Shown piece after piece: positions 1 to 7,532 of a DNA stretch of 41,569 nt. Origin of the DNA: Prevotella sp. (lineage in GTDB: Bacteria > Bacteroidota > Bacteroidia > Bacteroidales > Bacteroidaceae); assembly GCA_017619275.1 (NCBI GenBank), contig JAFZSR010000028.1, forward strand, positions 1-41,569, read 5' to 3'. The position numbers and the translations under genes are program-made. Position 1 is the first letter of the stretch, and each line of letters opens with the position of its first letter. The notes beneath the pieces were generated by a model. It ran no database searches. It had not been told where the DNA came from and was given only the letters and a program-made list of their open reading frames with translations.

Positions 1-1
1 A

Positions 2-445
2 TACCCCATGCAGACCTTCTCCAAGGAGCGACCCGTGGACTTTGCCCAAGTGCCCTTCTTCATCGAAGGCAACGACACGCATGCCAAGCAAGTGGCGCGA
101 CAGTTGACCTCGTCGTTGAGCGAAAGCATCTACGAACTAAGCTCCGAGGAGCGGCGCTACCTACATCTGGCCGCGGTCTTCGCCTGCAACTTCTCCAACC
201 ATTGCTATGCCTTGGCCGCCCATATCCTTCAGCAGCACCAGCTGCCCTTCAGCGTGATGCTCCCCCTCATCGACGAGACCACCCAGAAGGTGCATACGCT
301 GCCCCCACTCCAAGCTCAGACAGGCCCCGCCATTCGCTACGACGAGAACGTAATCGCCGCCCACCTTGCCCTGCTCAACCACGAGCCACGCCTCCAGCAG
401 GTCTACTCCCTCATGAGCCAGAGCATCCACGAGATTTCATCATAA
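2..445 (+). CDS. Rossmann-like/DUF2520 protein, C-terminal part (5' truncated)
   Basis: The reading frame is open to the left window edge (Y-P-M-Q-T-F-S...), so the N-terminal NAD(P)-binding half lies outside the window. What is left, about 147 residues, matches the helical DUF2520 C-terminal domain that follows an F420/NADP oxidoreductase-like Rossmann fold. The visible signatures are PMQTFSK at the domain start, then the helices around LHLAAVFACNFSNHCYALA and a final QVYSLMSQSI. Full-length family members are about 260 residues. The substrate is not known for this family. It is followed 15 bp later by the HAD phosphatase gene and then Maf, so the three are probably cotranscribed. The ATG at position 8 is an internal methionine, not the start. 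Confidence 0.85.
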   Translation, partial: YPMQTFSKERPVDFAQVPFFIEGNDTHAKQVARQLTSSLSESIYELSSEERRYLHLAAVFACNFSNHCYALAAHILQQHQLPFSVMLPLIDETTQKVHTLPPLQAQTGPAIRYDENVIAAHLALLNHEPRLQQVYSLMSQSIHEISS

Positions 446-460
446 CGTAATAACGACAAA

Positions 461-979
461 ATGATTAACTACGATTTGCGCAAGATACGTGCCATCGTCT
501 TCGACGTGGACGGCGTGCTCTCCGCCGAGACCATCCCCCTCGCACACGACGGTCTGCCCATGCGCACAGTGAACATCAAGGATGGCTACGCCCTGCAGCT
601 CGCCGTGAAGCTAGGCCTGCGCATGGCCATCATCACGGGCGCCAACGTGCCGTCGGTGCGGGTGCGCTACGAGGGGCTGGGGCTTACCGATGTCTACACG
701 GGCTGCTCCGTGAAGATTCGCACCTACGAGGAGTTCATCCAGAAATACGGACTGGCCGACGAGGAGGTGATGTACATGGGCGACGACGTGCCCGACCTGG
801 AGGTGATGCGCCGCGCGGGCTGTCCCGTCTGTCCCGCCGACGCCTGTACCGAGGTGAAGGAGGCCAGCATCTACATCAGTCAGCGCAAGGGCGGCATGGG
901 CTGCGCCCGCGACGTCATCGAGCAGGTGCTCCGCGCCCAAGGGCTGTGGCAGATGAACGCCACCGCCTTCGGATGGTAA
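461..979 (+). CDS. kdsC: KdsC-like HAD phosphatase (3-deoxy-D-manno-octulosonate 8-phosphate phosphatase family)
   Basis: This 172-residue protein has the length of C0-type HAD phosphatases without a cap domain. Motif I is DVDGV with nucleophile Asp15 and Asp17. Motif II is IITGA near residue 58, and the acidic motif IV is YMGDDVPD near residue 105. The C-terminal [14 protein letters not shown] matches the KdsC tail that reaches into the neighbouring subunit's active site. The expected reaction is KDO-8-phosphate to KDO plus phosphate, in lipopolysaccharide core synthesis in the cytoplasm. No other KDO gene is nearby, so the exact substrate is inferred from family only. The start at 461 follows the upstream stop by 15 bp. 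Confidence 0.82.
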   Translation: MINYDLRKIRAIVFDVDGVLSAETIPLAHDGLPMRTVNIKDGYALQLAVKLGLRMAIITGANVPSVRVRYEGLGLTDVYTGCSVKIRTYEEFIQKYGLADEEVMYMGDDVPDLEVMRRAGCPVCPADACTEVKEASIYISQRKGGMGCARDVIEQVLRAQGLWQMNATAFGW

Positions 980-984
980 CTATT

Positions 985-1137
985 TAGGGAGTTAAAGGGA
1001 GTTAGAGGGGAGTTAAAGGAGTTAAAGGACAATAGTCCTGCTCTTGGAATACTCCCACCACGGATTAAAAAACAAGCAAAAAACTATCGTCCTTTAACTC
1101 CCCTATAACTTCCCCCTAACTCCCTTTAACTCCCCTA
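985..1137. repeat. Imperfect 50-bp inverted repeat built of short tandem units
   Basis: The arms at 985-1035 and 1084-1137 are near-perfect reverse complements. Each arm is itself a run of about 10-bp units of the type AAGGGAGTTA, with the right arm carrying TAACTCCCTTT. The loop is about 48 bp. The right arm ends 2 bp before the maf start codon, so a transcript from upstream would carry a long hairpin next to that start. Confidence 0.8.
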
Positions 1138-1139
1138 TC

Positions 1140-1721
1140 ATGTTCGATAAACTGAAGCACTACCACATCATCCTGGCCAGCAACTCCCCCCGCCGTCGAG
1201 AGCTGCTGGGCGGCCTGGGCCTCGACTACGAGGTGCGCGTTCTCCCCGATATTGCCGAGAGCTATCCCTCTGACTTGCCTGTGGAGCAGATAGCCGAATA
1301 CATCGCTGGCGAGAAGGCCGATGCCTATCGAAAGCTGATGGCCCCCAACGACCTCATCATCACGGCCGACACCATCGTGGTGGTCGACGGCGAGGTAATG
1401 GGCAAGCCCATTGATGCCGACGACGCTCGCCGCATGCTCAACAGCCTCAGCGCCAAGACCCACCAAGTGATTACCGGCGTCTGCTTGCTCACGGCAACAA
1501 AGCAGCGACTGTTCTCGGTGGTCACCGACGTCACCTTCAAGCAGCTCAGCGACGAAGAAATCGACTACTACATCGAGCACTACCGTCCCTTCGACAAGGC
1601 CGGCGCCTACGGCATTCAGGAGTGGATAGGCTATGTGGGCGTCACCGCTATCAAGGGCAGCTATTTCAACGTGATGGGGCTGCCCGTGCAGCGTATCTAC
1701 GACGAGCTGCAGCGCCTATAG
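1140..1721 (+). CDS. maf: Maf family nucleotide pyrophosphatase
   Basis: The protein is 193 residues, the usual length. It shows the Maf signatures in order: ASNSPRRRELL at the N-terminus, the catalytic ADTIVV with Asp77, GKP after it, and DKAGAYGIQEW near residue 155. Family members of the YhdE type hydrolyse dTTP, UTP and modified nucleotides to monophosphates in the cytoplasm (housecleaning of the nucleotide pool). The ATG at 1140 directly follows an inverted repeat, and no Bacteroidetes -7 box is seen in the gap. Expression therefore probably depends on readthrough from the upstream phosphatase gene. Confidence 0.9.
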   Translation: MFDKLKHYHIILASNSPRRRELLGGLGLDYEVRVLPDIAESYPSDLPVEQIAEYIAGEKADAYRKLMAPNDLIITADTIVVVDGEVMGKPIDADDARRMLNSLSAKTHQVITGVCLLTATKQRLFSVVTDVTFKQLSDEEIDYYIEHYRPFDKAGAYGIQEWIGYVGVTAIKGSYFNVMGLPVQRIYDELQRL

Positions 1722-1734
1722 AACCTATTATTAA

Positions 1735-2160
1735 TTATCTCTGTAACTGTTTGAACCTAAAGGTGTAGAAAATGTCGCCTGCCGTAACGGTTAATCCAAG
1801 GAGACGTACTTCGGCAGCTTCATTGGCTTCAAAAGTAACAGTGAGTTTGTTTCCCACTATTGCAACCTTAAACCAATCTGCCGTAATGGTGTGATAATCG
1901 TTGGCTTCACGAGGTGGGAAAAAGTAATTTTCGCCCGAGAAAGCATTCTCTATCCATGGGGATGAATAGTTTCGACAAGCAAATGAGAGCGTGCCTCCAT
2001 CTGCCGAGACCTCATAATATCCATCGGTTGTACGGACATCAGCGCTTTCGGTCTTCCACACCATCGATTCCCAATCTCCTTCTTTGGTGTTGCTGCAAGA
2101 GGCGAGGGAGAGGGCAGCAAGCATCATCAATATGATTCTCCAGCGTTTCATCGTCTTCAT
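1735..2160 (-). CDS. Small lipoprotein with a BACON-like domain
   Basis: This 141-residue protein starts with a lipoprotein signal (MKTMKRWRIILMMLAALSLASC; lipobox LASC). The rest looks like one all-beta module. YYEVSADGGTLSFACRN is followed by a WFKVAIVGNKLTVTFEAN stretch, then an R-containing strand and a final FRFKQ. That order (GG-x-L, W, L-x-V-x-x-x-x-N, R, ending in Q) resembles BACON domains, which are often mucin or carbohydrate associated. The domain call is by eye and the function is unknown. It is convergent with maf, 13 bp apart. Its start region faces a 390-bp gap holding a palindrome array. Confidence 0.6.
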   Translation of the reverse strand: MKTMKRWRIILMMLAALSLASCSNTKEGDWESMVWKTESADVRTTDGYYEVSADGGTLSFACRNYSSPWIENAFSGENYFFPPREANDYHTITADWFKVAIVGNKLTVTFEANEAAEVRLLGLTVTAGDIFYTFRFKQLQR

Positions 2161-2317
2161 TTTGAAATGATCTATTGTATTTGCTTTTATCTATATAACT
2201 CGTTTCGCCAGAAATCTTGCACCGCAGCCCGTTAAAATATCCTAACTTACAAATATTTGTGTCCGGGAAAAAACTGTATGCGACAGAACTTATGCTCTAG
2301 ACATGAAGAGATTCTCC

Positions 2318-2397
2318 AAACTACGTCGTAGTTTTTATAAATTACGTCGTAATCTATATAAACTGCGTCACGGTTTATTTAAACCACGTCGTGGTTT
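2318..2397. repeat. Four palindromic units at exact 21-bp period
   Basis: Units start at 2318, 2339, 2360 and 2381. Each is a 17-bp dyad AAA-YYACG-T-CGTRR-TTT followed by 4 bp of A/T. Units 1 (AAACTACG/CGTAGTTT) and 4 (AAACCACG/CGTGGTTT) are perfect, and the base that differs between them differs in both arms. Units 2 and 3 are near-perfect. The array lies between the lipoprotein gene start (2160) and the tRNA-Lys terminator. No CDS is visible in 2161-2513. Confidence 0.85.
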
Positions 2398-2507
2398 AAA
2401 CAAATAAAGAGATTGACTGATGTTTGTAGAAAGCGGTTTCTACAAGCACGATGACCGTCTCTTTTTCTGTATTTTGAGTGGTGCAAATGTGGTGTATGTG
2501 TAGAAAT

Positions 2508-2544
2508 AAAAAGAATCCGCAAGTTGTTGATATTCTTGCGGATT
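2508..2544 (-). terminator. Rho-independent terminator after tRNA-Lys
   Basis: On the minus strand AATCCGCAAG, an 11-nt loop and CTTGCGGATT form a 10-bp stem followed by CTTTTT. It begins 6 nt after the encoded CCA end of the tRNA. Confidence 0.8.
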
Positions 2545-2549
2545 GTTTT

Positions 2550-2625
2550 TGGTGATCCGTTTGGGGCTCGAACCCAAGACCCCAACATTAAAAGTGTTGT
2601 GCTCTACCGACTGAGCTAACGGATC
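2550..2625 (-). tRNA. tRNA-Lys (anticodon TTT)
   Basis: Read on the minus strand, the cloverleaf is complete. The acceptor stem is GATCCGT/ACGGATC, the D arm GCTC-AGTCGGTA-GAGC, and the anticodon stem CAACA/TGTTG with loop CTTTTAA (anticodon TTT). The T arm is TTGGG-TTCGAGC-CCCAA, the discriminator base is A, and CCA is encoded. A strong promoter precedes it and a hairpin terminator follows it, so it is a single-gene transcript. Confidence 0.97.
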
Positions 2626-2649
2626 TCCCTTTTTGCTGAAAAGCGGGTG

Positions 2650-2681
2650 CAAAGTTACAATGTTTTTTTGGATTAGCCAAA
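2650..2681 (-). promoter_or_regulatory. Promoter of tRNA-Lys
   Basis: On the minus strand there is TTTG (2678-2681), 20 bp, then TAACTTTG (2650-2657). This is the Bacteroidetes -33/-7 consensus at ideal spacing, 24 bp before the tRNA 5' end. Confidence 0.8.
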
Positions 2682-2763
2682 TGTTTCGGCGTTTTTTTTG
2701 TTTTTCGCCCAAACAGGAGGCCACCAGGGAGGCTGACAGGAGGCCGACAAGAGGCCTTCAGGG

Positions 2764-3972
2764 CTACTCGTGCAGATGCCAAATGGCTCGCACCTTGCGG
2801 TTGATGGCCACGAAGTTGAGCACCGTGGTGAGCGCGAAGATGGCGAGGGCAACGAGCAGCGCGGGCACGACGGATGCGGGCTCGTAGCGGTCGGTGAGCT
2901 GCTCGAAGAGGGGCAGATACCACTGGCGCAACAGGAACATGACAACGATGGCACCAACGAGCACCGCCAGATTGAGCAGCGTGGCCAGACGGTGGAAAGG
3001 CCGTGCCACGGTGGCGGGCTTGTAGCCGATGAGCAGCAGGTTGTCGATCTTGCTGGTCTGCTTCTGCAGCAACAGGAAGATGCTGAGCAGCAGGACGTAG
3101 AAGGCCAAGGCGGCGATGAGCAGGCCCACGGCGATGACTACGGTGGCCACCACGCGCAGCAGACTGGCGGCACGCGAGGCGTCGGCATCGGCGGCCTCGG
3201 TGTCGTAATGATACTCTTTGATGAAGCGGGCGATGCGCTCGTCGGCGGGGTTGTCGACCTGTACGATGATGCGCGACACCTGCGGCTGGCGGTCGGGCGA
3301 GAGCTGCTGGTTCATGTCTTCGAGGAATGCCTGCGGCACCAGGATGGTGTTCAGCCTACGCGAAAAAGCCACCACGCGCCCCGTCTTCAGCTTCACCGTG
3401 CGAGTGCCCGTCAGCCGCAGCTTCACGCCCACCTTGCCCACCAGCTTCTCCGACACCGCTGGCAGCCCCTGGCTGCTGGCGAATCCGAAGTTATAGAGAT
3501 TAAGGTAGGCACGCGGCATGATGATGGGCACTTCGTCGCTGTTGGGGTCGTAGTGCCAGGCGTCGCTCTGCACGTCGAGGTACTTGTCGGGCACGGCTTC
3601 GAAGAACATCTCAGTGGAGAACTCCACACCCAGCCGCTGGCTGCCCACGGTGGCAAAGACGGCGAACATGGCGGGTGTGTAGGCCGCCATGTCGTTGACG
3701 AAGGGCTGCTGTCGGAGCCTGTTGATTTCCTTCTGGTTGAAGGCCGGCGCCTCGCCGGTGATGGTGCCCACGGTGTTCACGCGCTTGGTGAGCACGATGT
3801 GCCCTGGCCGCATGAGGCTGTCGTTGCCTTCAAACAGCGGCTTGGCATCGCCATAGATTTGCACGGCGGCGAGCACGATGGCCATACCGCATAGATTGGC
3901 GAGCACGAAGCCCGCCAATTGCCATGCGTTGATATGGTGCCGGAGCAGCTTGCCCAGCAGTGCTCGTTTCAT
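2764..3972 (-). CDS. FtsX/MacB-like ABC transporter permease
   Basis: This 402-residue membrane protein has one N-terminal transmembrane segment (about 17-40), a periplasmic domain (about 45-275) and three C-terminal transmembrane segments (about 278-308, 333-352, 370-390). That is the MacB/LolC/FtsX topology. The periplasmic part contains the family-like PFVNDMAAYTPAMFAV and a late region about DNPADERIARFIKEY. No partner ATPase is encoded in the window, so transport direction and substrate are unknown. The start is 9 bp downstream of the DUF4836 stop, so the two are cotranscribed and may act together in the envelope. Confidence 0.75.
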   Translation of the reverse strand: MKRALLGKLLRHHINAWQLAGFVLANLCGMAIVLAAVQIYGDAKPLFEGNDSLMRPGHIVLTKRVNTVGTITGEAPAFNQKEINRLRQQPFVNDMAAYTPAMFAVFATVGSQRLGVEFSTEMFFEAVPDKYLDVQSDAWHYDPNSDEVPIIMPRAYLNLYNFGFASSQGLPAVSEKLVGKVGVKLRLTGTRTVKLKTGRVVAFSRRLNTILVPQAFLEDMNQQLSPDRQPQVSRIIVQVDNPADERIARFIKEYHYDTEAADADASRAASLLRVVATVVIAVGLLIAALAFYVLLLSIFLLLQKQTSKIDNLLLIGYKPATVARPFHRLATLLNLAVLVGAIVVMFLLRQWYLPLFEQLTDRYEPASVVPALLVALAIFALTTVLNFVAINRKVRAIWHLHE

Positions 3973-3981
3973 GATAACAGA

Positions 3982-5526
3982 TTAATTGAGGAACTTCTTG
4001 GCGTAGTCGCTGATGGCCTCAATGAGGGTCTTGCTGTTGTCTTTGTTGGCGATGCGGAAGATGCCCTTTCCGTCCTTGTCGGCGTAGAGCTCGGCATAGT
4101 CGAAGATGTCGTCGATGGCTTGCATCACCATGCGTGCTTCGTCGTCGTCCTCCACGTTCTTCAGATAGTCTTTAAAGATGCTGAAGTTGAAGCGAGCAAA
4201 GAAGCCGCAACCCTTCACATTGCCAAAGGGATACTCCGTGGCAGGAGCCTTGAATGCGTTCTCGGCTTCGCCCGAGAAATAGGTCAGGCCGTCCTTAAAG
4301 CCAAGCACGCCCCAAGCCTTCGGTGTCATGACGAGGTCGTCGTCGTTCCAATCATAATCATATTCGGTGGGCACCAGGAACTCGTCGGTGGCCACTTCCT
4401 TCTGCTCGCCATAAAACATATCCTTGGCCTCGGTGAGCAGCGAGTTGTCCTTTGTTCCCAAGTAGGCAGAGACCATGGGGCCGTTGTCGTTGACACCATA
4501 TACGTCGAGAGCCAGTGTTCCATCGAGGGTGTCGAGTATTTTCTTCACATCTTCCATGTCTTCGTCCTCGATTCCATAGATATCCTTCATCTTCTCGATG
4601 TTTTCAGCAAACTTTTTCATGTCCATGTTGACGAACACGCTCAAAGCACGGTCGGTGATGTACTTGGCCTGCTCTTTGACGATGGGCTTCAGCATCTTCA
4701 GGTTCTCATCTAAATAGTCCTGTGCCTTGCTGCTGAGCATCACGGCCTCGGTGGTCATCAGGGTCTCGCCCTTGTTCAGTTGGAAATCGGTGACGCTGGC
4801 CATGTCACTCAGCTTCACTCCCTCGGGCAGTGCTTTTTCTGCCATCAGCAGAGCCATCTTCACCTCGCGGTCCTTGATGTTTTCAAAGGCTGAGAGCTGG
4901 AACAACATTTGAGCGACGCCCGTCTTGTTGCACATCACGTCGAGTGCCTTGTTTCCGCTGAGCGAGCCCTTGCCGCTGGCGCGTTCCTTCAGTGTGGCAA
5001 TCATCTCCTCGACATCGTTGGTGGCTCCGCCAAAGAACCAGTCGTCGCAATAGATGATGGCGGCATCGTCGCCCAGCTCCACATAGTTCACGCCGTCCTT
5101 CTTCTCCACTCCGGGGAAGTCCATGTCTTCCAGCGTCTTAAACAGGTTGGTGAGGTCGCTCTCGCTGGCTATGCTGGCCACGAAACCGGCATCCACCTTC
5201 TTGGAAAAGTCGGTAGAGGCATAGATGAACACTGGCTCGGTGAAGTCGATGCCCGACTTGGTGGGGTCGTCGAGGATTTGCAGTATCTTGTCGCTCAGCT
5301 CCTTGTCGAGGCCAGACTCCTTGATTTGCTCCTCCATCCATTTCTTCATTTCCGAGTTGTCGCCCTTCAGGCCACTCTTCTCCATGCCTTGCAGCACGTC
5401 CATGCGCAACACCATGAATGCGTCGTCGGGAATCAGATTGGCAGCACCCTGCTGCTTGCTGCACGATGTCAGCATGAGCAGCATCAGGGCAGCGAATGAT
5501 AAAATAACAGTTGAAATTCTTTTCAT
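3982..5526 (-). CDS. DUF4836 family lipoprotein
   Basis: The protein has 514 residues with a lipoprotein signal (MKRISTVILSFAALMLLMLTSC; lipobox LTSC). The mature protein opens with LIPDDAFMVLRMDVLQ, the typical start of DUF4836 proteins of Bacteroidales. They are large two-lobed envelope lipoproteins of unknown function. A later FYIGGATNDVEEM-like segment (FFGGATNDVEEMI) and TTEAVMLSSKAQDYL fit the family. It sits between an AI-2E family transporter and an FtsX-like permease on the same strand. Its upstream region is a tandem heptamer array and shows no clear -7 box. Confidence 0.8.
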   Translation of the reverse strand: MKRISTVILSFAALMLLMLTSCSKQQGAANLIPDDAFMVLRMDVLQGMEKSGLKGDNSEMKKWMEEQIKESGLDKELSDKILQILDDPTKSGIDFTEPVFIYASTDFSKKVDAGFVASIASESDLTNLFKTLEDMDFPGVEKKDGVNYVELGDDAAIIYCDDWFFGGATNDVEEMIATLKERASGKGSLSGNKALDVMCNKTGVAQMLFQLSAFENIKDREVKMALLMAEKALPEGVKLSDMASVTDFQLNKGETLMTTEAVMLSSKAQDYLDENLKMLKPIVKEQAKYITDRALSVFVNMDMKKFAENIEKMKDIYGIEDEDMEDVKKILDTLDGTLALDVYGVNDNGPMVSAYLGTKDNSLLTEAKDMFYGEQKEVATDEFLVPTEYDYDWNDDDLVMTPKAWGVLGFKDGLTYFSGEAENAFKAPATEYPFGNVKGCGFFARFNFSIFKDYLKNVEDDDEARMVMQAIDDIFDYAELYADKDGKGIFRIANKDNSKTLIEAISDYAKKFLN

Positions 5527-5562
5527 TTTGTTTTTGGTTGTTTTAAAAAGTGATTATTGTGA

Positions 5563-5625
5563 TTCAATGTTCAATGTTCAATGTTCAACGTTCAATGTTC
5601 AATGTTCAATGTTCAACGCTCAACG
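5563..5625. repeat. Heptamer array TTCAATG/TTCAACG, nine units
   Basis: Nine consecutive 7-bp units (TTCAATG or TTCAACG, last one CTCAACG) fill 63 bp. The array covers the region before the DUF4836 start and extends over the last codons of the AI-2E family gene (TLSVEH and stop). The same family recurs at 7585-7619, 18424-18451 and 23839-23866. Confidence 0.9.
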
Positions 5626-6703
5626 TTTCTTCTTCTTCGTCGTCTTCGCGCGTAATGTAGCGCTGGTAGTAGGCCATGAGCAGGGTGGTGAGCGGCAGGG
5701 CGATGATGAGTCCGATGAAGCCGAGCAGGGCGCCCCAGATACTGAGCGAGAGCAGCAGGATGGCGGGGTTGAGGCCCATGGCCTTGCCCATCACCTTGGG
5801 CGTCACCACCATGTCGATAATCACCTGCACAATGGCAAAAACGGCGAGCGCCGAGAGCAGGATGACCCAGAAGTTCTGCCCCGTGTCGGCGGCTTTCAGC
5901 AGTGACAGCAGCACCGTGGGCAACAGCGCCAGGGTGTGCAGATAGGGCACCAGGTCCATGATGCCGATGAGGATGCCCAGGCCGATGGCCATAGGGAAGT
6001 CGATGATGGTGAATCCGATGCAGAACAGGATGCCCATGATGAGCGCCACCATGCCCTGCCCACGGATGTAGTTACTCAGCTCGCGCTCGGCGTCGGTGGC
6101 CAGCTCGCTCCAGAAGGGGCGGCTCTTCTTAGGGAAGATTTTAATCCACGCCTTCGTCAAGTACTCGTAGTCCATGAGGATGAAGAACATATAGAGCAGG
6201 GCGATGAGCGAGCCTGCGATGCTGATGATGATGTTGGCCGTCTTGCCCAGCACGCGGAACATGCTGGGGATGGCTTCCTTCAGTCCGTTGGTAAACTCAT
6301 GGCTGCTGAGGAATCGCTGTATCTGCTCGCGATTGTTCTCCGTCCACTGTCGGATGGCCTCGGGTATGCTGTCGATGCGGGCCGACTGGTGGATGTAGTT
6401 GGTGACCAGCTGCCCCAGCTTTGAGAACTGCTCCATCATGGGCGGGATGATGAGCCAGAGCAGGAACCCCACCGCCAGGCCCACGGCGATGAGCGTGAGC
6501 ACAATGCTTACCACGCGATTGCGCACGCGCAGACGAAACTGCACGAACTTCACCAACGGGAAGAGCAGGTAGGCCAGCAGCCAGCCCACGGCGAAAGGCA
6601 GCAGCACGTTGCTCAGATAGCTCAGCAGCAGGAACACGCCTATCACCAGCAGACCGTAGCCCAGCCAGCGCACGAAAGTATCGAATGTGATTGTCTGCCT
6701 CAA
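5606..6703 (-). CDS. AI-2E family transporter (PerM/YdiK-like membrane protein)
   Basis: This 365-residue polytopic protein has about seven to eight hydrophobic segments. The early ones fall at about 14-35 and 65-90, and a central soluble helical region covers about 95-150. The conserved C-terminal half carries GIMDLVPYLHTLALLPTVLLSLL, then VTPKVMGKAMGLNPAILLLSLSIWGALLGFIG, which is the family hallmark. Family members have been linked to autoinducer export or sodium/proton antiport. Which applies here is unknown. The start codon is TTG (6701-6703): no in-frame ATG or GTG exists between it and the upstream stop. The acidic tail REDDEEEE ends in residues encoded by the heptamer array. Confidence 0.85.
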   Translation of the reverse strand: MRQTITFDTFVRWLGYGLLVIGVFLLLSYLSNVLLPFAVGWLLAYLLFPLVKFVQFRLRVRNRVVSIVLTLIAVGLAVGFLLWLIIPPMMEQFSKLGQLVTNYIHQSARIDSIPEAIRQWTENNREQIQRFLSSHEFTNGLKEAIPSMFRVLGKTANIIISIAGSLIALLYMFFILMDYEYLTKAWIKIFPKKSRPFWSELATDAERELSNYIRGQGMVALIMGILFCIGFTIIDFPMAIGLGILIGIMDLVPYLHTLALLPTVLLSLLKAADTGQNFWVILLSALAVFAIVQVIIDMVVTPKVMGKAMGLNPAILLLSLSIWGALLGFIGLIIALPLTTLLMAYYQRYITREDDEEEETLSVEH

Positions 6704-6734
6704 TTTACCTATTAAATACTTTACCTATTAAATA
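6704..6734. repeat. 15-bp direct repeat at the AI-2E gene start
   Basis: TTTACCTATTAAATA occurs at 6704-6718 and again at 6720-6734 (16-bp period), directly upstream of the TTG start codon. Confidence 0.8.
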
Positions 6735-6744
6735 TCTGTTATAA

Positions 6745-6852
6745 GAACCCACCCCCAGCCCCTCCCGTGCGGGATGGGAGCTTGGTCAGACTTCTTCGCC
6801 GCAAAAATTATATAGACGCCCCTCCCGCACGGGAGGGGGAGGGGGTGGGTTC
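6745..6852. repeat. GC-rich inverted repeat overlapping the 3' end of tdk
   Basis: The arms at 6745-6781 (GAACCCACCCCCAGCCCCTC...) and 6818-6852 are imperfect reverse complements of about 36 bp around a 36-bp centre. The right arm encodes most of the last 14-16 residues of thymidine kinase. The style resembles the GC-rich mosaic elements at 32.7 and 41.3 kb, but the sequence differs. Confidence 0.8.
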
Positions 6853-7434
6853 CCCCTCCTTAGCTTTCAACTCCTTCTGATAGCACTCACGGCAGAGGGG
6901 TTCGTATTCCTGAGTCTCGCCCAGGAGCACGCGCTTGTCGGATGTCACCTTGCGGTGGCTCACATAGGCCAGGTTGCCACAGCGCACGCAGATGGCGTGC
7001 ACCTTCGTCACGTCGTCGGCGATGGCGCAGAGGGCGGGCATGGGGCCGAAGGGAACGCCGCGGAAGTCCATGTCCAGACCAGCGATGATGACGCGCACGC
7101 CACGGTTGGCCAGCTCGTTGCATACATCCACCAGACCCATGTCGAAGAACTGCGCCTCGTCGATGCCCACCACGTCGATATCACTCGACAGCAACAGGAT
7201 GCTCGCCGACGAGTCGATGGGCGTGGACTGGATATGCTTCTGGTCGTGGCTCACCACATCCTCGTCGGAATAGCGCACATCAATCGACGGTTTGAAGATC
7301 TCCACACGCTGCTTGGCGAACTGCGCCCTGCGCATTCGCCTGATCAACTCTTCCGTCTTGCCCGAGAACATCGAGCCACACACCACCTCAATTCTGCCGG
7401 GGCGGTGCGCTTCGCCTGAAATGAATGATGCCAT
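6808..7434 (-). CDS. tdk: Thymidine kinase (type II)
   Basis: The enzyme phosphorylates thymidine with ATP in the cytosolic salvage pathway. Of 208 residues, the P-loop is GSMFSGKT (20-27) and the Walker B-like IDEAQFFD holds DEAQ at 92-95. The nucleoside-binding AGLDMDFRG follows, and a zinc site is formed by CVRCG and CRECY. The start at 7434 is the only methionine before the P-loop. The -7 box ends only 7 bp upstream, so the mRNA would be nearly leaderless. The last residues ([13 protein letters not shown]) are encoded by an inverted repeat and look like an acquired tail. Confidence 0.95.
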   Translation of the reverse strand: MASFISGEAHRPGRIEVVCGSMFSGKTEELIRRMRRAQFAKQRVEIFKPSIDVRYSDEDVVSHDQKHIQSTPIDSSASILLLSSDIDVVGIDEAQFFDMGLVDVCNELANRGVRVIIAGLDMDFRGVPFGPMPALCAIADDVTKVHAICVRCGNLAYVSHRKVTSDKRVLLGETQEYEPLCRECYQKELKAKEGEPTPSPSRAGGASI

Positions 7435-7441
7435 TGGGCTG

Positions 7442-7473
7442 CAAAGTTACGAATAAGCGGGCGAATAACCAAA
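7442..7473 (-). promoter_or_regulatory. Promoter of tdk
   Basis: On the minus strand there is TTTG (7470-7473), 20 bp, then TAACTTTG (7442-7449). The transcription start is expected about 3 nt before the ATG at 7434. The -33 box lies in the loop of a small hairpin (GGGCGAA 7459-7465 / TTCGCCC 7478-7484, then six T on the plus strand). Confidence 0.8.
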
Positions 7474-7512
7474 GGTTTTCGCCCTTTTTTCAAGATTATC
7501 GGAAAAGATAGT

Positions 7513-7527
7513 GCCAGAAAGACTGGC
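7513..7527 (-). terminator. Possible weak terminator after the BspA-like gene
   Basis: GCCAG-AAAGA-CTGGC forms a 5-bp stem just past the stop codon at 7533. On the minus strand it is followed by ACTATCTTTT. The stem is short, so this is tentative. Confidence 0.35.
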
Positions 7528-7532
7528 GTGGC

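Noticed and set aside
2318-2397. CRISPR array
   Set aside because: The units are palindromes separated by only 4 bp, without unique spacers or cas genes. Period 21 bp does not fit.
2440-2724. Small protein frames across the tRNA-Lys gene
   Set aside because: They are translations of the tRNA and its terminator (a common false-gene source).
2770-3894. 374-residue plus-strand frame over the permease gene
   Set aside because: It is a shadow of the FtsX/MacB-like permease, with His/Glu/Gly-rich sequence and no membrane segments or motifs.
7459-7490. Plus-strand terminator GGGCGAA/TTCGCCC with six T
   Set aside because: No plus-strand gene ends nearby and it overlaps the tdk promoter. It is probably coincidental, so it is only mentioned under that promoter.
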